A stretch of 64,000 bases of DNA from Alphaproteobacteria bacterium (GTDB lineage Bacteria; Pseudomonadota; Alphaproteobacteria; UBA9219; RGZA01), in contig JAKFVN010000013.1 in NCBI GenBank assembly GCA_021732145.1, positions 48,518 to 112,517 of the forward strand, read 5' to 3'. Below are positions 47,912-58,725 of this stretch, piece after piece (position 1 is the stretch's first letter; each line of letters starts with the position of its first letter). A program made the translations under genes and the position numbers. The notes below the pieces were generated by a model. That model was not told the origin of the DNA. It ran no database searches and worked only from the letters and a program-made list of their open reading frames with translations.

Positions 47912-48337
47912 ATGTCGTTCTTGGCGCGCCAGTTACCGCGGCGTTTATCGATGTGGGTTTTAGGCAAATCCTTAAGCGCTGCGATGGATGCAACGCCGCT
48001 TATTCGTCTTGGGCTGCTGGGCCTTGGCACCGTGATGATTGGCGCATTGCTGGCCGTTGCGGCGCTGGTGGGATTGCTTGGCGCGCTATACATGTATCTT
48101 ATTACCATGACACCGCTTAGTCCCGCCATGTGCCTGCTGATTGTGTCGGTGCTGTGCGCATCACTTTCCGGCGCGGCGTTTTACTACATGCGCGTCCATG
48201 TGCTGGAGGTGCCGCGCACGAATTTCACGCGTATCCGCAGCATCCTCGCCAATTCGCTGCAAGGAAGCCATAGCGAGCTGTTTCACACATCCAAAGACAT
48301 TCTTCGCAATTTTGCTGATGGTTTTATGCGCAAATAA
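47912..48337 (+). CDS. Membrane protein, function unknown, downstream of DUF883 gene
   Basis: Two transmembrane helices. Confidence 0.55.
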   Translation: MSFLARQLPRRLSMWVLGKSLSAAMDATPLIRLGLLGLGTVMIGALLAVAALVGLLGALYMYLITMTPLSPAMCLLIVSVLCASLSGAAFYYMRVHVLEVPRTNFTRIRSILANSLQGSHSELFHTSKDILRNFADGFMRK

Positions 48338-48420
48338 CCGGCGTTAAGGGTTAATTGTAAGGGTTCGTTAATGGGTTTCGTCTGAAATGTGGGATATAAG
48401 ATCAGGACGCCCTCTCAGAC

Positions 48421-50181
48421 ATGATGAAAGCACTCGATAAACGCGGTTATATCCTTGGGCTGATTGTCATCAGCATCATCATGCTCGCTGGCGCGATTTA
48501 CGCCGTGCAAATTCCGCGCAAGCAGGAAATCGAGGGAAAATGGGTGAGCCATACGCGTGAAGTGCTGGCCGCGCTGGATACCCTTTCCAAGCACATGACC
48601 GAAGCGGAAACGGGCGAGCGCGGCTATGTGCTGACAGGCGATGCATCATTTCTTGCGCCATATCTCGATGCCATTACATTCATTGATGCGGATGTGGCGC
48701 GCATTGAAACATTAATTACCGATAATCCCGTGCAGCAGGCGCGCGCTCCTTCATTGCGCGAAGATGTAAAAAACAAGCTGGATCATTTAAGGGAAGTGGT
48801 GGATTTGCGCCAGCATGACGGGTTTGATGCGGCAGCAAAATCCATTGCAACCGGGCGCGGGCGCGATTTGATGAGCAGCATTCATCGAAAAATTGAGGAA
48901 ATGCGCCATGAAGAGGAGGCGCTGCTAAATATCCGTGTCGAGAAATGGAGCAGTGCGGCGGCGCTGACCCGCATGGTGGTGTTGAGCATCGGCGGCATGG
49001 TTTACCTGCTGGCCTGCATTATTTATTTCAATCTCTATCAGGAAGCAAAGCGCCGCCAGCAATTGGCGGAAGCCGAAGCACGGGCGAATGCCATTCAGCG
49101 CGCAGAAGCGGAACGCCTTGCCAATATCGTAACCATTCAACGTGAAATTGCCGCGCATAACATGGATCTTGCGGCAGCGATGAACATCATCTCCCGTGAA
49201 ACGCAGAAATTGACGCATGCATCGGGCGCGATAGTTGAAATGCTGGATGGCGATGACATTGTCTATCGCGCGGGCAGCGGCGCGGCCGCCGCGCATGTGG
49301 GCGTTCGGATAAAAGCGCAAGGAAGCTTATCCGGATTATGCATGCGTGAAAACCATGTGCTGCGCTGCGTGGATTCGGAAACCGATGACCGTGTTGACCG
49401 CGAAGCATGCCGCAGGGTGGGCTTGCGTTCGATGGTGGTGGTGCCATTGCGTCATCACGGAAAATCGGTTGGCGTATTAAAGGTATTGTCGCCCCATACC
49501 AATGCCTTTGCCGATGAGGCGGTGGCAACGCTGGAGCTGATGGCGGGTGTGCTTTCCGCCAGCATCAGCGATGCGATTACGGCCGATGCCATTCGCGGCG
49601 CTAACCAGCAATTGACGATAGCGAATGAAAGCCTCGTCTTGCAAAAAATGGAACTGGAAAGCGCCAACAAATTGCTGGAAGGGCTGGCAACAACCGATGG
49701 CCTGACCGGATTGAAAAATCACCGCACTTTTCAGGAGCAGCTGGCGTTGGAATTCCAGCGCGCCACGCGCCACAAGAAACCGTTCTCGCTTATCATTCTT
49801 GATGTCGATTATTTCAAGAAATACAACGACACTTTCGGTCACCCGGCGGGTGATGCGGTATTGAAAAAAATTGGCGCGATGCTGGCCACAGCCGCGCGCA
49901 GCACGGATTGCGTTGCGCGGTATGGTGGCGAGGAATTTGCGCTATTGCTTCCTGAAACCGATGCCGATGGCGCGATGGTGATTGCCGAGCGCGTTCGCGC
50001 GGCAATTGCAAGTGCTGAATGGGAGCAGCGCGAGATTACAGTGAGCGTGGGCGTGAGCAGCTTTGCGGGACAAAAGGACGCAAGCGAATTGCTGAATGCG
50101 GCCGATAAAGCATTGTATGTTTCAAAAACAAATGGCCGCAACCGGGTCAGCGCCGCCGCGCGTGACGGGATTGCGGCCTGA
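48421..50181 (+). CDS. Diguanylate cyclase with CHASE3-like sensor and GAF domain
   Basis: N-terminal transmembrane helix, EAETGERGYVLTGDASFLAPY (CHASE3-like), GAF region, DGLTGLKNHRTFQEQLALEFQR and YGGEEFALLLPETDADGA. Confidence 0.92.
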   Translation: MMKALDKRGYILGLIVISIIMLAGAIYAVQIPRKQEIEGKWVSHTREVLAALDTLSKHMTEAETGERGYVLTGDASFLAPYLDAITFIDADVARIETLITDNPVQQARAPSLREDVKNKLDHLREVVDLRQHDGFDAAAKSIATGRGRDLMSSIHRKIEEMRHEEEALLNIRVEKWSSAAALTRMVVLSIGGMVYLLACIIYFNLYQEAKRRQQLAEAEARANAIQRAEAERLANIVTIQREIAAHNMDLAAAMNIISRETQKLTHASGAIVEMLDGDDIVYRAGSGAAAAHVGVRIKAQGSLSGLCMRENHVLRCVDSETDDRVDREACRRVGLRSMVVVPLRHHGKSVGVLKVLSPHTNAFADEAVATLELMAGVLSASISDAITADAIRGANQQLTIANESLVLQKMELESANKLLEGLATTDGLTGLKNHRTFQEQLALEFQRATRHKKPFSLIILDVDYFKKYNDTFGHPAGDAVLKKIGAMLATAARSTDCVARYGGEEFALLLPETDADGAMVIAERVRAAIASAEWEQREITVSVGVSSFAGQKDASELLNAADKALYVSKTNGRNRVSAAARDGIAA

Positions 50182-50193
50182 TTTATGTTATGT

Positions 50194-50649
50194 TCAAGCG
50201 GCCTGCGCCATGCCTTCCACAACCAGCGACATGTCGATATTGCCGCGTGTTGCGTGGCTGTAAGGGCAGATGGATTCATGCGCTTCATTCGCCAATTGCT
50301 GCGCTTCAGCTTGCGAAAGGTTTGGAACCTTGACACGCATTTTCACGGCAATGCCAAACCCGCCGCCTTCGCGCGGGCCAATCGATGCTTCGCAGGTGAC
50401 GACAGCCCCCGATGCATCTTTCTTATGCTTGGTGGCAATGAAATCCAGCGCGCCGCCAAAGCATGCCGCATAGCCAGCAGCAAATAAATGTTCTGGCGTG
50501 GTGGTGTTGGGAAGGCCAGGCCCGCCCATTTCCTTGCGCACGGATAGATTGACGCTGACCGAGCCATCGGTCGTTTCCGAATGACCGTTGCGGCCACCTG
50601 TTGAATGGGCAACAGCGGTGACGAGTGGTTTGATGGTATATGCAGCCAT
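50194..50649 (-). CDS. ohr: Ohr/OsmC organic hydroperoxide resistance protein
   Basis: GPGLPNTTTPEHLFAAGYAACFGGALDFIA and ICPYSHATRGNIDMSLVVEG. Confidence 0.93.
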   Translation of the reverse strand: MAAYTIKPLVTAVAHSTGGRNGHSETTDGSVSVNLSVRKEMGGPGLPNTTTPEHLFAAGYAACFGGALDFIATKHKKDASGAVVTCEASIGPREGGGFGIAVKMRVKVPNLSQAEAQQLANEAHESICPYSHATRGNIDMSLVVEGMAQAA

Positions 50650-50885
50650 GATGTTCTCCTGTTTGCGTTATGAAGGATTGTTAGCGGTGCCTTGCGGGTT
50701 CCAAGGATAATAGTGCGCAATGCCAATCTGCCTGAAATATCCACTGCATACAAGCAGCTGCAATGGCTGCAAGCCAAGCAACGGATGACTGCAAGCCATA
50801 CATCGGTATGTGCGCTTTTAATCGTGATTTAGCAGGCAGGGGGTAGGGTTATATCGCCGCTTTCAGGATGCCCAGGCAGATAAAG

Positions 50886-53800
50886 ATGACCCGCCGCTAT
50901 TTAAAACTATGCGCCATTTTGCTTTTTGTGCTGCCTTTTGGCGCAGCGGTGTCGCTGTTTTTTAACGAAACGCAAAAAAATATTCTTGCAACGCAGCAGG
51001 AAATTATCGGCGTTCGCTATAATGTTGCCTTATTTAAGGCGCTGCTGGCGATGCAGCGCTATCGCGGGGCGCACAACCTCATGGTGGCCGGGAATGGCGC
51101 GGCCGCTAATGTGGAGGCGTTGAAAAGCGGTGCATATGCTGCCATCGAAGCGGTGGACAATATGGCGGATGAGGCGCGGCAGCTTGGGGTCGCATTGCTG
51201 TGGCCCGATCGGCGCAAGCAGCTTATCGATGTGCTGGAGCACAGCGAGCAAGCAGGATTAACTGATCATTTCAAGCAGCAGCGTGCCGCCGTTCATGCCT
51301 TGCGCATTTTTATTGAAAATGTGGGCACGGGTTCGCGGATGATGCTGGATGAAGGGATTGAGACCTATTACATGGCGCGGCTGGCTGTTATGGATATACC
51401 GCAGATCACCGAATATCTGGGAAGCATGCCTGAAGAAGTTGCCTTGATCTTTGCAGACAAGGAAATGAGCGTGACTGAAATCAGGATGCTGCTCAAGTAT
51501 GTCGATCAAATCGAAATTCTGGAAGAAAATTACCGCCATGTGTTTTCCACCATTGAAACCAGCGATGACGATAATGACTTGCACGCAATTGAAAATGATA
51601 CGCGCAGCTTAAGCAATTTCGCGGTGGTGCTGAAACTGTTTGAAGGGCTTGAAGCCAAGCAAAGCTATCAGTTTGACAGCGTGGCATTTTATAGCACCGT
51701 GATGCAAGCGCTGAATGTGTTTGAGGATACCTATGGCGAATTAGTCAAGCACCTGAACTGGCATTTGGATAATCGATTGCGCGAACAGCAAATATACATT
51801 GCCAAAATGGCTGGCATGCTGCTTGCAGCGCTGCTGCTGACCATTGGCGTTTATATTCTTGCCATTCGCAATATGACGCGAAGGGACGAGGTGGACAGCG
51901 CGCAGCGCATTGCATCGCGGCTGGAGGATTACGCCCAGCAGCTTGAACAAAAGAATAATGACTTGAAAATGGCGCAGGTGGCGGCCGAGAACGCCAACCG
52001 CATGAAATCGGATTTCCTGGCAACGATGAGCCATGAAATTCGCACGCCAATGAATGGCATTATCGGCATGACCGAGCTGCTTTTGGAAACAAAGCTCAGT
52101 GACCAGCAGGAAGGCTATGCGCGCACGGTAATTAATTCGGCCGATGCGCTATTGAACATCATCAACGATATCCTGGATTTCTCAAAAATTGAAGCGGGCA
52201 AGCTGGAATTGGATCCGAGCGAGATTGATTTGCAAGCGGTGGTCGAGGACATTACCGAGCTCTTGTCGGTCAAGGCGCGTGAGAAAGCGCTGGAGCTTAT
52301 TGTGCGTTATGTGCCCGGCACGCCGCGGCATTTTCTGGGCGATCCCGTGCGCATCCGGCAGATTTTATCCAACCTGATCAGCAACGCGATTAAGTTCACC
52401 AATAAGGGATATGTGCTGGTGAGCATCGAGCAGGCAGATGTGCCGGATGCCAAGGAAGACTTGTGCGGCATTAAAATATGCGTGCAGGACACAGGCATTG
52501 GCATTTCACAGGAAGCGCAGAAAAAGTTGTTCCAGAAATTCACACAGGCGGATAATTCCACGACGCGCAAATATGGCGGCACGGGGCTGGGTCTTGCCAT
52601 TTGCAAGCAGCTGGCAGAATTGATGGGTGGCAGCGCGGGCGTGGAAAGCGAAGTGGGGCAAGGCTCCAATTTCTGGTTCACGATGCAACTGGAGCAGCAT
52701 CATGCCTTTGATGCATTGCACGAACAGACGGTTAGCATGATGCAGCAGCTGCGCGTATTGGTCGTTGATGATATTCAGGTCAATTGCGCATTGGTCACCG
52801 AGCAATTAGCGCATATCGGCATCCAGTGCGAATCCGTAAACAGCGCAAAGGATGCATTGCAGCAATTGCGCATTGCGGCGCAAAACGGCGTGCCATATGA
52901 CTTGGCCATTCTTGATTACCTGATGCCGGAAATAAACGGCGAAATGCTTGCGCGCTCAATTAAATCGGACAATCAGCTCAAATCGACATCGCTTATTATG
53001 CTGAGCTCGGCGGGTGCCACCAATTATCCGCACCGTTTTGAAGATGCAGGCTTGTCGTATTTCATTCCAAAACCTGTGCGTAGCGACCAGTTGCTCGATA
53101 TTGTAGTGCAGGTGTGGCAGGCTTATTCGGCTGGGCAGACGTTTGGTCTTGTTGATGTGAAGCTTACCCGTAACAACAAACCAAAGCGCAAGCATGCTGA
53201 AGTACGCTTTCCCGGCGTGCGCGTACTGCTTGCCGAGGATAATCGTGTCAATCAAGGCTTCGCGACCGAGATCCTGGAGCATGCAGGATGCCGCGTGGTG
53301 GTTGCCACGACCGGAAATGAAGTGCTGGCCAAGGTAAAAGAACAGCCATTTGATTTCATTTTCATGGATTGCCATATGCCCAAAATGGATGGGTTTGAGG
53401 CAGCGCAGCAATTGACATTGATGAAGCAAAATAATGCTATCCCGGATATTCCGATTGTGGCGCTCACCGCAAAAAACATGAAGGAAGACAAGGAGCAATG
53501 CATTGCCTCCGGCATGTGCGATTTTGTGACCAAGCCCATGCGCAAGCAGCAGCTGCTGGACATGCTGGGCAAATGGCTGCCGTATAATGATGAAGAGGCG
53601 GAAGACGATGCCATGCTGGTATTCACTGGCGCGCGCGTGCTGCTGGTGGAAGACAACCGCATCAATTGCGCCTTTGCCAAGGAAACACTGGAAGGCCTTG
53701 GCTGCACGGTAACGGTTGCTGAGAACGGATTAATCGCGTTGAACAAAGCAAAGCAGGAACCGTTTGATATTATCTTCATGGATTGTCAGATGCCGGTGAT

Positions 53801-54890
53801 GGACGGGTTTGAATCCGCGCGCGCCATCAGGGAACTGATTAATTCAAGCAGCATCGCCAGCGTGCCGATTGTGGCGCTGACCGCCAATGCGATGAAGGGT
53901 GACCAGGAAAAATGCCTGAAAGCGGGGATGGATGATTACGTGACGAAGCCCGTTCGCAAGGAGCAATTATACGCCATCCTTGCAAAATGGGTGCGCCACA
54001 AGGGCAAGGAAATGATGGTAATGTCAGATTGCGAAAAAGCCGACGCGCTGAAGGAACATGTGCTGCTGGTGGAAGATGACCGCACGCACCAGGAATTCGT
54101 GACCAGCATTCTGCAAAAACTGAATAAGCAGGTCACGATTGCCCTGAACGGCAAGCTTGCCATCGAGCAATTGAAGAGCCAGTGTTATGACCTGGTGCTG
54201 ATGGATTGCAATATGCCGGTCATGGACGGGTATGAGGCGGCGCGCATCATCCGCACCATGAAAAAATCCGGCGAAATCAGGGATATCCCGGTTATTGCGC
54301 TCACCGCAAATGACAAGGAAGGCGATGCGGAGCGTTGCTTTGAAGCAGGCATGGATGATTACATGCCAAAATCATTGTGGCGGGTGCGCTGGCTTTCCAG
54401 CATTGAACAAAAAATGCAGCGCTGGCTGCCGGTGAATGAAAACAGCAACCGCTCCAAGCAGGCAGCGGTGCCGGTTATTGATATCGCATCCATCAATGAC
54501 ATTCATTATACAATGGGATGGCAGTTTGCGTCGTTCATTCAAACGTTCCTTGAGGATTGCCGCTTCCAGATTGAGACCATCAACGCCTGCATCCGCCAGA
54601 ACCGCTTGCCGGATACGGTCATTATTCCCGCGCATTCCCTCAAATCATCAACGGGGCAGATTGGGCTGAAGCAAGTGGCGGCTGCGGCCGCGCACGTCGA
54701 AATGAAGGCAAGCGAATTGGTGCGCTTGCAGAGCGCGGTGCATTTTCTTGCGCCTGATGTGGTGGAATTGGAAGCTGCCTTTGCTGCCGCCACCCAGCAA
54801 CTCACGGCGTATCTTGATGAATTGAATAACCAGCACGGCAAACAGGGAGGATATCATGAGCACCGATATGAACAGAACACCCATTCTTGA
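50886..54890 (+). CDS. Hybrid histidine kinase: sensor, HisKA, HATPase, four receiver domains, C-terminal Hpt
   Basis: [40 protein letters not shown]; receivers [43 protein letters not shown]; Hpt [13 protein letters not shown]. Confidence 0.93.
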   Translation: MTRRYLKLCAILLFVLPFGAAVSLFFNETQKNILATQQEIIGVRYNVALFKALLAMQRYRGAHNLMVAGNGAAANVEALKSGAYAAIEAVDNMADEARQLGVALLWPDRRKQLIDVLEHSEQAGLTDHFKQQRAAVHALRIFIENVGTGSRMMLDEGIETYYMARLAVMDIPQITEYLGSMPEEVALIFADKEMSVTEIRMLLKYVDQIEILEENYRHVFSTIETSDDDNDLHAIENDTRSLSNFAVVLKLFEGLEAKQSYQFDSVAFYSTVMQALNVFEDTYGELVKHLNWHLDNRLREQQIYIAKMAGMLLAALLLTIGVYILAIRNMTRRDEVDSAQRIASRLEDYAQQLEQKNNDLKMAQVAAENANRMKSDFLATMSHEIRTPMNGIIGMTELLLETKLSDQQEGYARTVINSADALLNIINDILDFSKIEAGKLELDPSEIDLQAVVEDITELLSVKAREKALELIVRYVPGTPRHFLGDPVRIRQILSNLISNAIKFTNKGYVLVSIEQADVPDAKEDLCGIKICVQDTGIGISQEAQKKLFQKFTQADNSTTRKYGGTGLGLAICKQLAELMGGSAGVESEVGQGSNFWFTMQLEQHHAFDALHEQTVSMMQQLRVLVVDDIQVNCALVTEQLAHIGIQCESVNSAKDALQQLRIAAQNGVPYDLAILDYLMPEINGEMLARSIKSDNQLKSTSLIMLSSAGATNYPHRFEDAGLSYFIPKPVRSDQLLDIVVQVWQAYSAGQTFGLVDVKLTRNNKPKRKHAEVRFPGVRVLLAEDNRVNQGFATEILEHAGCRVVVATTGNEVLAKVKEQPFDFIFMDCHMPKMDGFEAAQQLTLMKQNNAIPDIPIVALTAKNMKEDKEQCIASGMCDFVTKPMRKQQLLDMLGKWLPYNDEEAEDDAMLVFTGARVLLVEDNRINCAFAKETLEGLGCTVTVAENGLIALNKAKQEPFDIIFMDCQMPVMDGFESARAIRELINSSSIASVPIVALTANAMKGDQEKCLKAGMDDYVTKPVRKEQLYAILAKWVRHKGKEMMVMSDCEKADALKEHVLLVEDDRTHQEFVTSILQKLNKQVTIALNGKLAIEQLKSQCYDLVLMDCNMPVMDGYEAARIIRTMKKSGEIRDIPVIALTANDKEGDAERCFEAGMDDYMPKSLWRVRWLSSIEQKMQRWLPVNENSNRSKQAAVPVIDIASINDIHYTMGWQFASFIQTFLEDCRFQIETINACIRQNRLPDTVIIPAHSLKSSTGQIGLKQVAAAAAHVEMKASELVRLQSAVHFLAPDVVELEAAFAAATQQLTAYLDELNNQHGKQGGYHEHRYEQNTHS

Positions 54891-55221
54891 CGAAACCATC
54901 ATTGCGGAAGCCAAGCAGATGATGCAGGCCAAGTTTTCCATCATGGCCCAGTATTATTTTGAGGATTCAGACGGGTATATCGCCGCCATTCGCGACAGCA
55001 TCGCGCATCAACGCATGGATGAGGTGGTGTCGCCAGCGCATACGCTTAAATCATCCAGCCGGCAGATGGGCGCGCTGCGCGTTTCGGAGCTTGCCAAGCA
55101 AATTGAACATCTGGCACGCGATCACGCGAATAGCAATGTGGCCCGGCTTGCGCCCCTGGTGAGCGAGCTGGAGGTGGCCTTTGCCGAAACCAAACGCGCT
55201 TTTGTGCCGCACCAGTCTTAA
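54856..55221 (+). CDS. Stand-alone Hpt phosphotransfer protein
   Basis: [33 protein letters not shown]; overlaps the end of the hybrid kinase gene. Confidence 0.85.
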   Translation: MSTDMNRTPILDETIIAEAKQMMQAKFSIMAQYYFEDSDGYIAAIRDSIAHQRMDEVVSPAHTLKSSSRQMGALRVSELAKQIEHLARDHANSNVARLAPLVSELEVAFAETKRAFVPHQS

Positions 55222-55241
55222 ACTAGCTTGGCAGATGCCAT

Positions 55242-56717
55242 TTAATAAATGAACGGCAAATCGTCTTGCGCGGCAAGGCGGGTATTCTCTGGGGATGCTG
55301 CGTCCTCTGCCGTCATCACGCCGCCGCCCAGCGCCTTGTACAGCGCGATGAGATTGCGGCTGGCATTGGCCTGCGCTTCGGCAAGGCGGGTTTCGGATTC
55401 CAGCACATTTTGTTCCTGCACCATGACATCCAAAAAGGTTGCCTCGCCCACCCGGAATTTAATGCGGGCAAGCACAGCGGCTTTTTTATTCGATGCAGCG
55501 GCGCTTTCCAGCAATATCACGCGGCGTTTTTCGTTGATGGTGGCGGTAAGCGCATTGTCGGTTTCTTCAAGGCCCAGCAGCACAGCTTGCAAATAGGAAT
55601 GATAGGCTTGCTGCTGGCGGGCATCTGCTGCATCAATCTGTGATTGGATGCGTCCGAAGCTGAATAACGGCGCAATCAGGTTCATGCCAAGCGACCAGGG
55701 CGTTGACCCTGTATATAAGGTGGAGCCGCCAAGGCCGAAGAGGGCGGAAAGAGTGAGTTTTGGATAGGCCTCCCCAACTGCAACACCGTGCAGGGCCGTT
55801 GATTGCGCAAGTCGGCGCTCAGCCGCGCGGATATCCGGTCGCTGGCTGAGGATGAATGCCGGGGTTTGCGATAATAAATCCAGATTGGCTTGCGGAATGG
55901 GGCCGATGTTTTTGAGCATGCTGTCAAGCGTACCGGGCGCTTCGCCGACCAAGACGGCTAAACGATTAAGCGCAGCTTCGGTAGAGGTGGTGATTTGCGG
56001 CAGTCGGGATTTTGTTTCATCCACCTGTGCGCTGGCGCGCAGCACGTCAAATTCGCCGACCGCCTTGGCTTCGTACTGGATGCGGGTAAGGCGAAGGGTT
56101 TCCTGCTGCGCGGCCAGGTTCTTTTTCGTGAGTTCAATAATGTGCTGCTGCATCCGCAAATCGCAATAGCTGCGCGCGACTTCCGCCAGCAATGTGGCAA
56201 GGGCTTGCTGCTGGTCGGCTGTTGCTGCTTCTTCATTCGCCAGCCCCGCTTCGACCTTGCGGCGGTTGCCGCCGAATAAATCGATTTCCCAGCTTGCATC
56301 AAAACCGGCATCGAATGCCAATTGCTCGTCATTTCGTCCGCCTTTTGATGCTTTCCCGCCAGATGCAGTTGTGCCTGCGGTGCCATTGACCTGCGGCATG
56401 AGGTTGGCGGAAGCATTTCGGCGTTGCGAGCGTGCTTCAAGGACACGGGCGGTGGCAACCTTCAATTCCTTATTATTGGCAACTGCGCGTTCCACTAATT
56501 TATTCAGCAGCGGATCCTTAAACTGCTTCCACCAGTCGTTCAGCGGCAATGCATTGGTGCGCGATGATATCCTGCCCGGCAAGGCATCAGGGTGGCGTTG
56601 CATGGCCGCCCATGAAAGGGGCATGTTCACCGCTGGTTTTTGATAATCTTCACCTACCGTGCCGCATGCAGTGAGCAGCAACATACAGCACGATGTATAG
56701 AATGACTTATGTGACAT
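55242..56717 (-). CDS. Outer membrane efflux/T1SS factor lipoprotein (NodT/OprM family)
   Basis: MSHKSFYTSCCMLLLTACGTVGEDYQKPAVNMPLSW; FDASWEIDLFGGNRRKVEAG; SQRPDIRAAERRLAQSTALHGVAVGEAYPKLTLSALFG. Confidence 0.92.
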   Translation of the reverse strand: MSHKSFYTSCCMLLLTACGTVGEDYQKPAVNMPLSWAAMQRHPDALPGRISSRTNALPLNDWWKQFKDPLLNKLVERAVANNKELKVATARVLEARSQRRNASANLMPQVNGTAGTTASGGKASKGGRNDEQLAFDAGFDASWEIDLFGGNRRKVEAGLANEEAATADQQQALATLLAEVARSYCDLRMQQHIIELTKKNLAAQQETLRLTRIQYEAKAVGEFDVLRASAQVDETKSRLPQITTSTEAALNRLAVLVGEAPGTLDSMLKNIGPIPQANLDLLSQTPAFILSQRPDIRAAERRLAQSTALHGVAVGEAYPKLTLSALFGLGGSTLYTGSTPWSLGMNLIAPLFSFGRIQSQIDAADARQQQAYHSYLQAVLLGLEETDNALTATINEKRRVILLESAAASNKKAAVLARIKFRVGEATFLDVMVQEQNVLESETRLAEAQANASRNLIALYKALGGGVMTAEDAASPENTRLAAQDDLPFIY

Positions 56718-56743
56718 AATGCTTCTCCAAAAAATAACTTCCT

Positions 56744-57709
56744 TTACCATTCAAGCTGTGCGCTATTGCCGACAAAGGCGGTAACCTCATTGCCCTTGTC
56801 ATTATAGCCAAGCTCATCAAAGCAAACGCTGTTAGCCTGCGCGATGCCGCGGCCGTGATTATCGCTTGCTCTGGCTGGATCAATTTGCATGAAGGCGCGC
56901 CAGTCAAACCCTTTGCCGTAATCCTTGATGGTAAGAAAAATACCATCTGCGCTGCGCTTTAAAATGGCTTCGGCTTTCCTGTCCTTAAATGCAGGATGCT
57001 CGGCGCGTTTCAGCAATTCTTCACGCCATGCGCCCTTGTGGATGAGCAGGCTTTTTTGCTCATAGCCAATTTCATAAATGCCGTGCTCAACCGCGTTAAT
57101 CAGCAATTCGGCAATGCCCATAATGCTGCGTTCGGGTTCGGGGAAACAATTGGCGATAAAGCTGGCAAGATGCTCTGCTTCTGGCAAAGTGCAAAAGCGA
57201 AACACGCAGGTATCAATCAGGTTGAAGCTGGTTTTCTGGTGCTTCAGTTCGGAAAACAGCAGGCGGGTTTGTGACATTTCACGCACCGATGCGGCAAGCA
57301 CCGATTTTAAAATATCTTCATTGATTGGTTTGGTAAGGTAATAGAATACACCCGCATCAATGCCTTCCTTCACCTGGCTTGGCTGGTCATAGCCTGTTTG
57401 CATGATGATGGGGATGTTACGAAGCTTGCGATCCGCTTTCATTGCGGCAACCACCTGCATGCCGTTCATCACCGGCATTTCGCGGTCGAGCAGAATGGCA
57501 TCGATATTCTCATATTCGGTTTGAATAACTTCCAGCGCTTGCTGGCCATTGGCTGCTTCAAGGCAGCTATAACCAAGGCGCGTGAGCATTTCCACCAGTA
57601 TCATGCGCATGGTGCGGTCGTCATCCACCACCAGAATGAGCGATGTGGGATGGGCATGAACGCCATAATGAGGGTCGGCAAGCTTTGCGGAATTCGTTAC
57701 GGGAGTCAT
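56744..57709 (-). CDS. Response regulator with C-terminal HATPase_c (RsbW-like) domain
   Basis: LILVVDDDRTMRMILVEMLTRLGYSCLEAANGQQALEVI...AILLDREMPVMNGMQV; SIMGIAELLINAVEHGIYEIG...IFLTIKDYGKGFDW...NHGRGIAQANSVCFDEL. Confidence 0.82.
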   Translation of the reverse strand: MTPVTNSAKLADPHYGVHAHPTSLILVVDDDRTMRMILVEMLTRLGYSCLEAANGQQALEVIQTEYENIDAILLDREMPVMNGMQVVAAMKADRKLRNIPIIMQTGYDQPSQVKEGIDAGVFYYLTKPINEDILKSVLAASVREMSQTRLLFSELKHQKTSFNLIDTCVFRFCTLPEAEHLASFIANCFPEPERSIMGIAELLINAVEHGIYEIGYEQKSLLIHKGAWREELLKRAEHPAFKDRKAEAILKRSADGIFLTIKDYGKGFDWRAFMQIDPARASDNHGRGIAQANSVCFDELGYNDKGNEVTAFVGNSAQLEW

Positions 57710-57720
57710 GGGATGGTTCC

Positions 57721-58725
57721 TTATCTTTCGTCAAGAGCCTGATTGAACGCGCGTTGGATGGGTTTAAACAAATAGCTCAGCACCGATTTTTTGCCGGTGA
57801 AAATGCCCGCCTGTACCACCATGCCGGGCAGAATGGCAAGTTCAGGATGACGTGCCAGATGCGTATCGCGGAAACTGACTCGCCCGCGGTAATATTTCTG
57901 GTCGCGTTCATCGGTAAACGTGGTGGCGGAGATAAATTCCAGCGTGCCATCCACGCCGCCATAGCGCCCGAAATCATACGAGCTAATCTTGATTTTTACC
58001 GGCTGGCCGATTTCTACATGCCCGATGTCGCTGGGGTTGATGCGCACATCCGCCACAAACCCTTTGCTGGTAGGAACAATTTCCATGAGCACATCGCCGG
58101 GCTTGACGACTTCGCCCAGCGTGTTGACGCGCACGCTTTTGATGATGCCATCAACCGGCGCACGCACTTCAAGCCGTTCGACCTTGTCCTGCAAGCGCTG
58201 CTTGACCTGATGCTGCTGGTTGAGCGCGCTTTCAGCCTCGGTAAGTGCTTTCTTGGCATCAAGGTAGCGCACATGGGATGATGCGCCTTTTTCTTCCAGT
58301 GTTTTCTGGATGGCAAAGCTTTCGCGCGTAATGCCCAGATTTTTTTGCAGGCTTTTTTCTTCAATCACCGCGCGGTTGAGCTCTTCTTGAATGCCCACGC
58401 CGTCAATGGTCAGCAGTACATCGCCTTCCCTTACCGTTGCGCCTTCCTGCACGCGGATGTCCTTGACCATGCCGCCATCAAAATGCTGAACAACCTGCGT
58501 TAAGCCCTTTGGCACGATATCGCCCGGCGCCTGCGCGATTTCCTGCAATTGCGTGATCGCCATCCATGTAATGAACAGCACAAGGAATGCGGAAAGGATA
58601 AAGGTTGTGCCATGCACCAGCGCCGGCGCATTGCTTTCTTCCAGGCGCGTGGATTGCTGCAAGAACTTTAATTGGTCATAGCGTTGTGATGACTCATAGG
58701 ATGATGGGCGTGATTGCTCGTTCAT
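57721..58725 (-). CDS. HlyD-family T1SS membrane-fusion protein
   Basis: EIAQAPGDIVPKGLTQVVQHFDGGMVKDIRVQEGATVREGDVLLTI; VRAPVDGIIKSVRVNTLGEVVKPGDVLMEIVP. Confidence 0.92.
   Translation of the reverse strand: MNEQSRPSSYESSQRYDQLKFLQQSTRLEESNAPALVHGTTFILSAFLVLFITWMAITQLQEIAQAPGDIVPKGLTQVVQHFDGGMVKDIRVQEGATVREGDVLLTIDGVGIQEELNRAVIEEKSLQKNLGITRESFAIQKTLEEKGASSHVRYLDAKKALTEAESALNQQHQVKQRLQDKVERLEVRAPVDGIIKSVRVNTLGEVVKPGDVLMEIVPTSKGFVADVRINPSDIGHVEIGQPVKIKISSYDFGRYGGVDGTLEFISATTFTDERDQKYYRGRVSFRDTHLARHPELAILPGMVVQAGIFTGKKSVLSYLFKPIQRAFNQALDER

Noticed and set aside
39200-48400. EcfG-type promoters (GGAAC-N16/17-CGTT) in the stress cluster
   Set aside because: No convincing match found by eye; a motif scan would be needed.
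51258-54841. Several minus-strand ORFs of 87-180 aa opposite the hybrid kinase
   Set aside because: Antisense shadows of conserved kinase/receiver domains.
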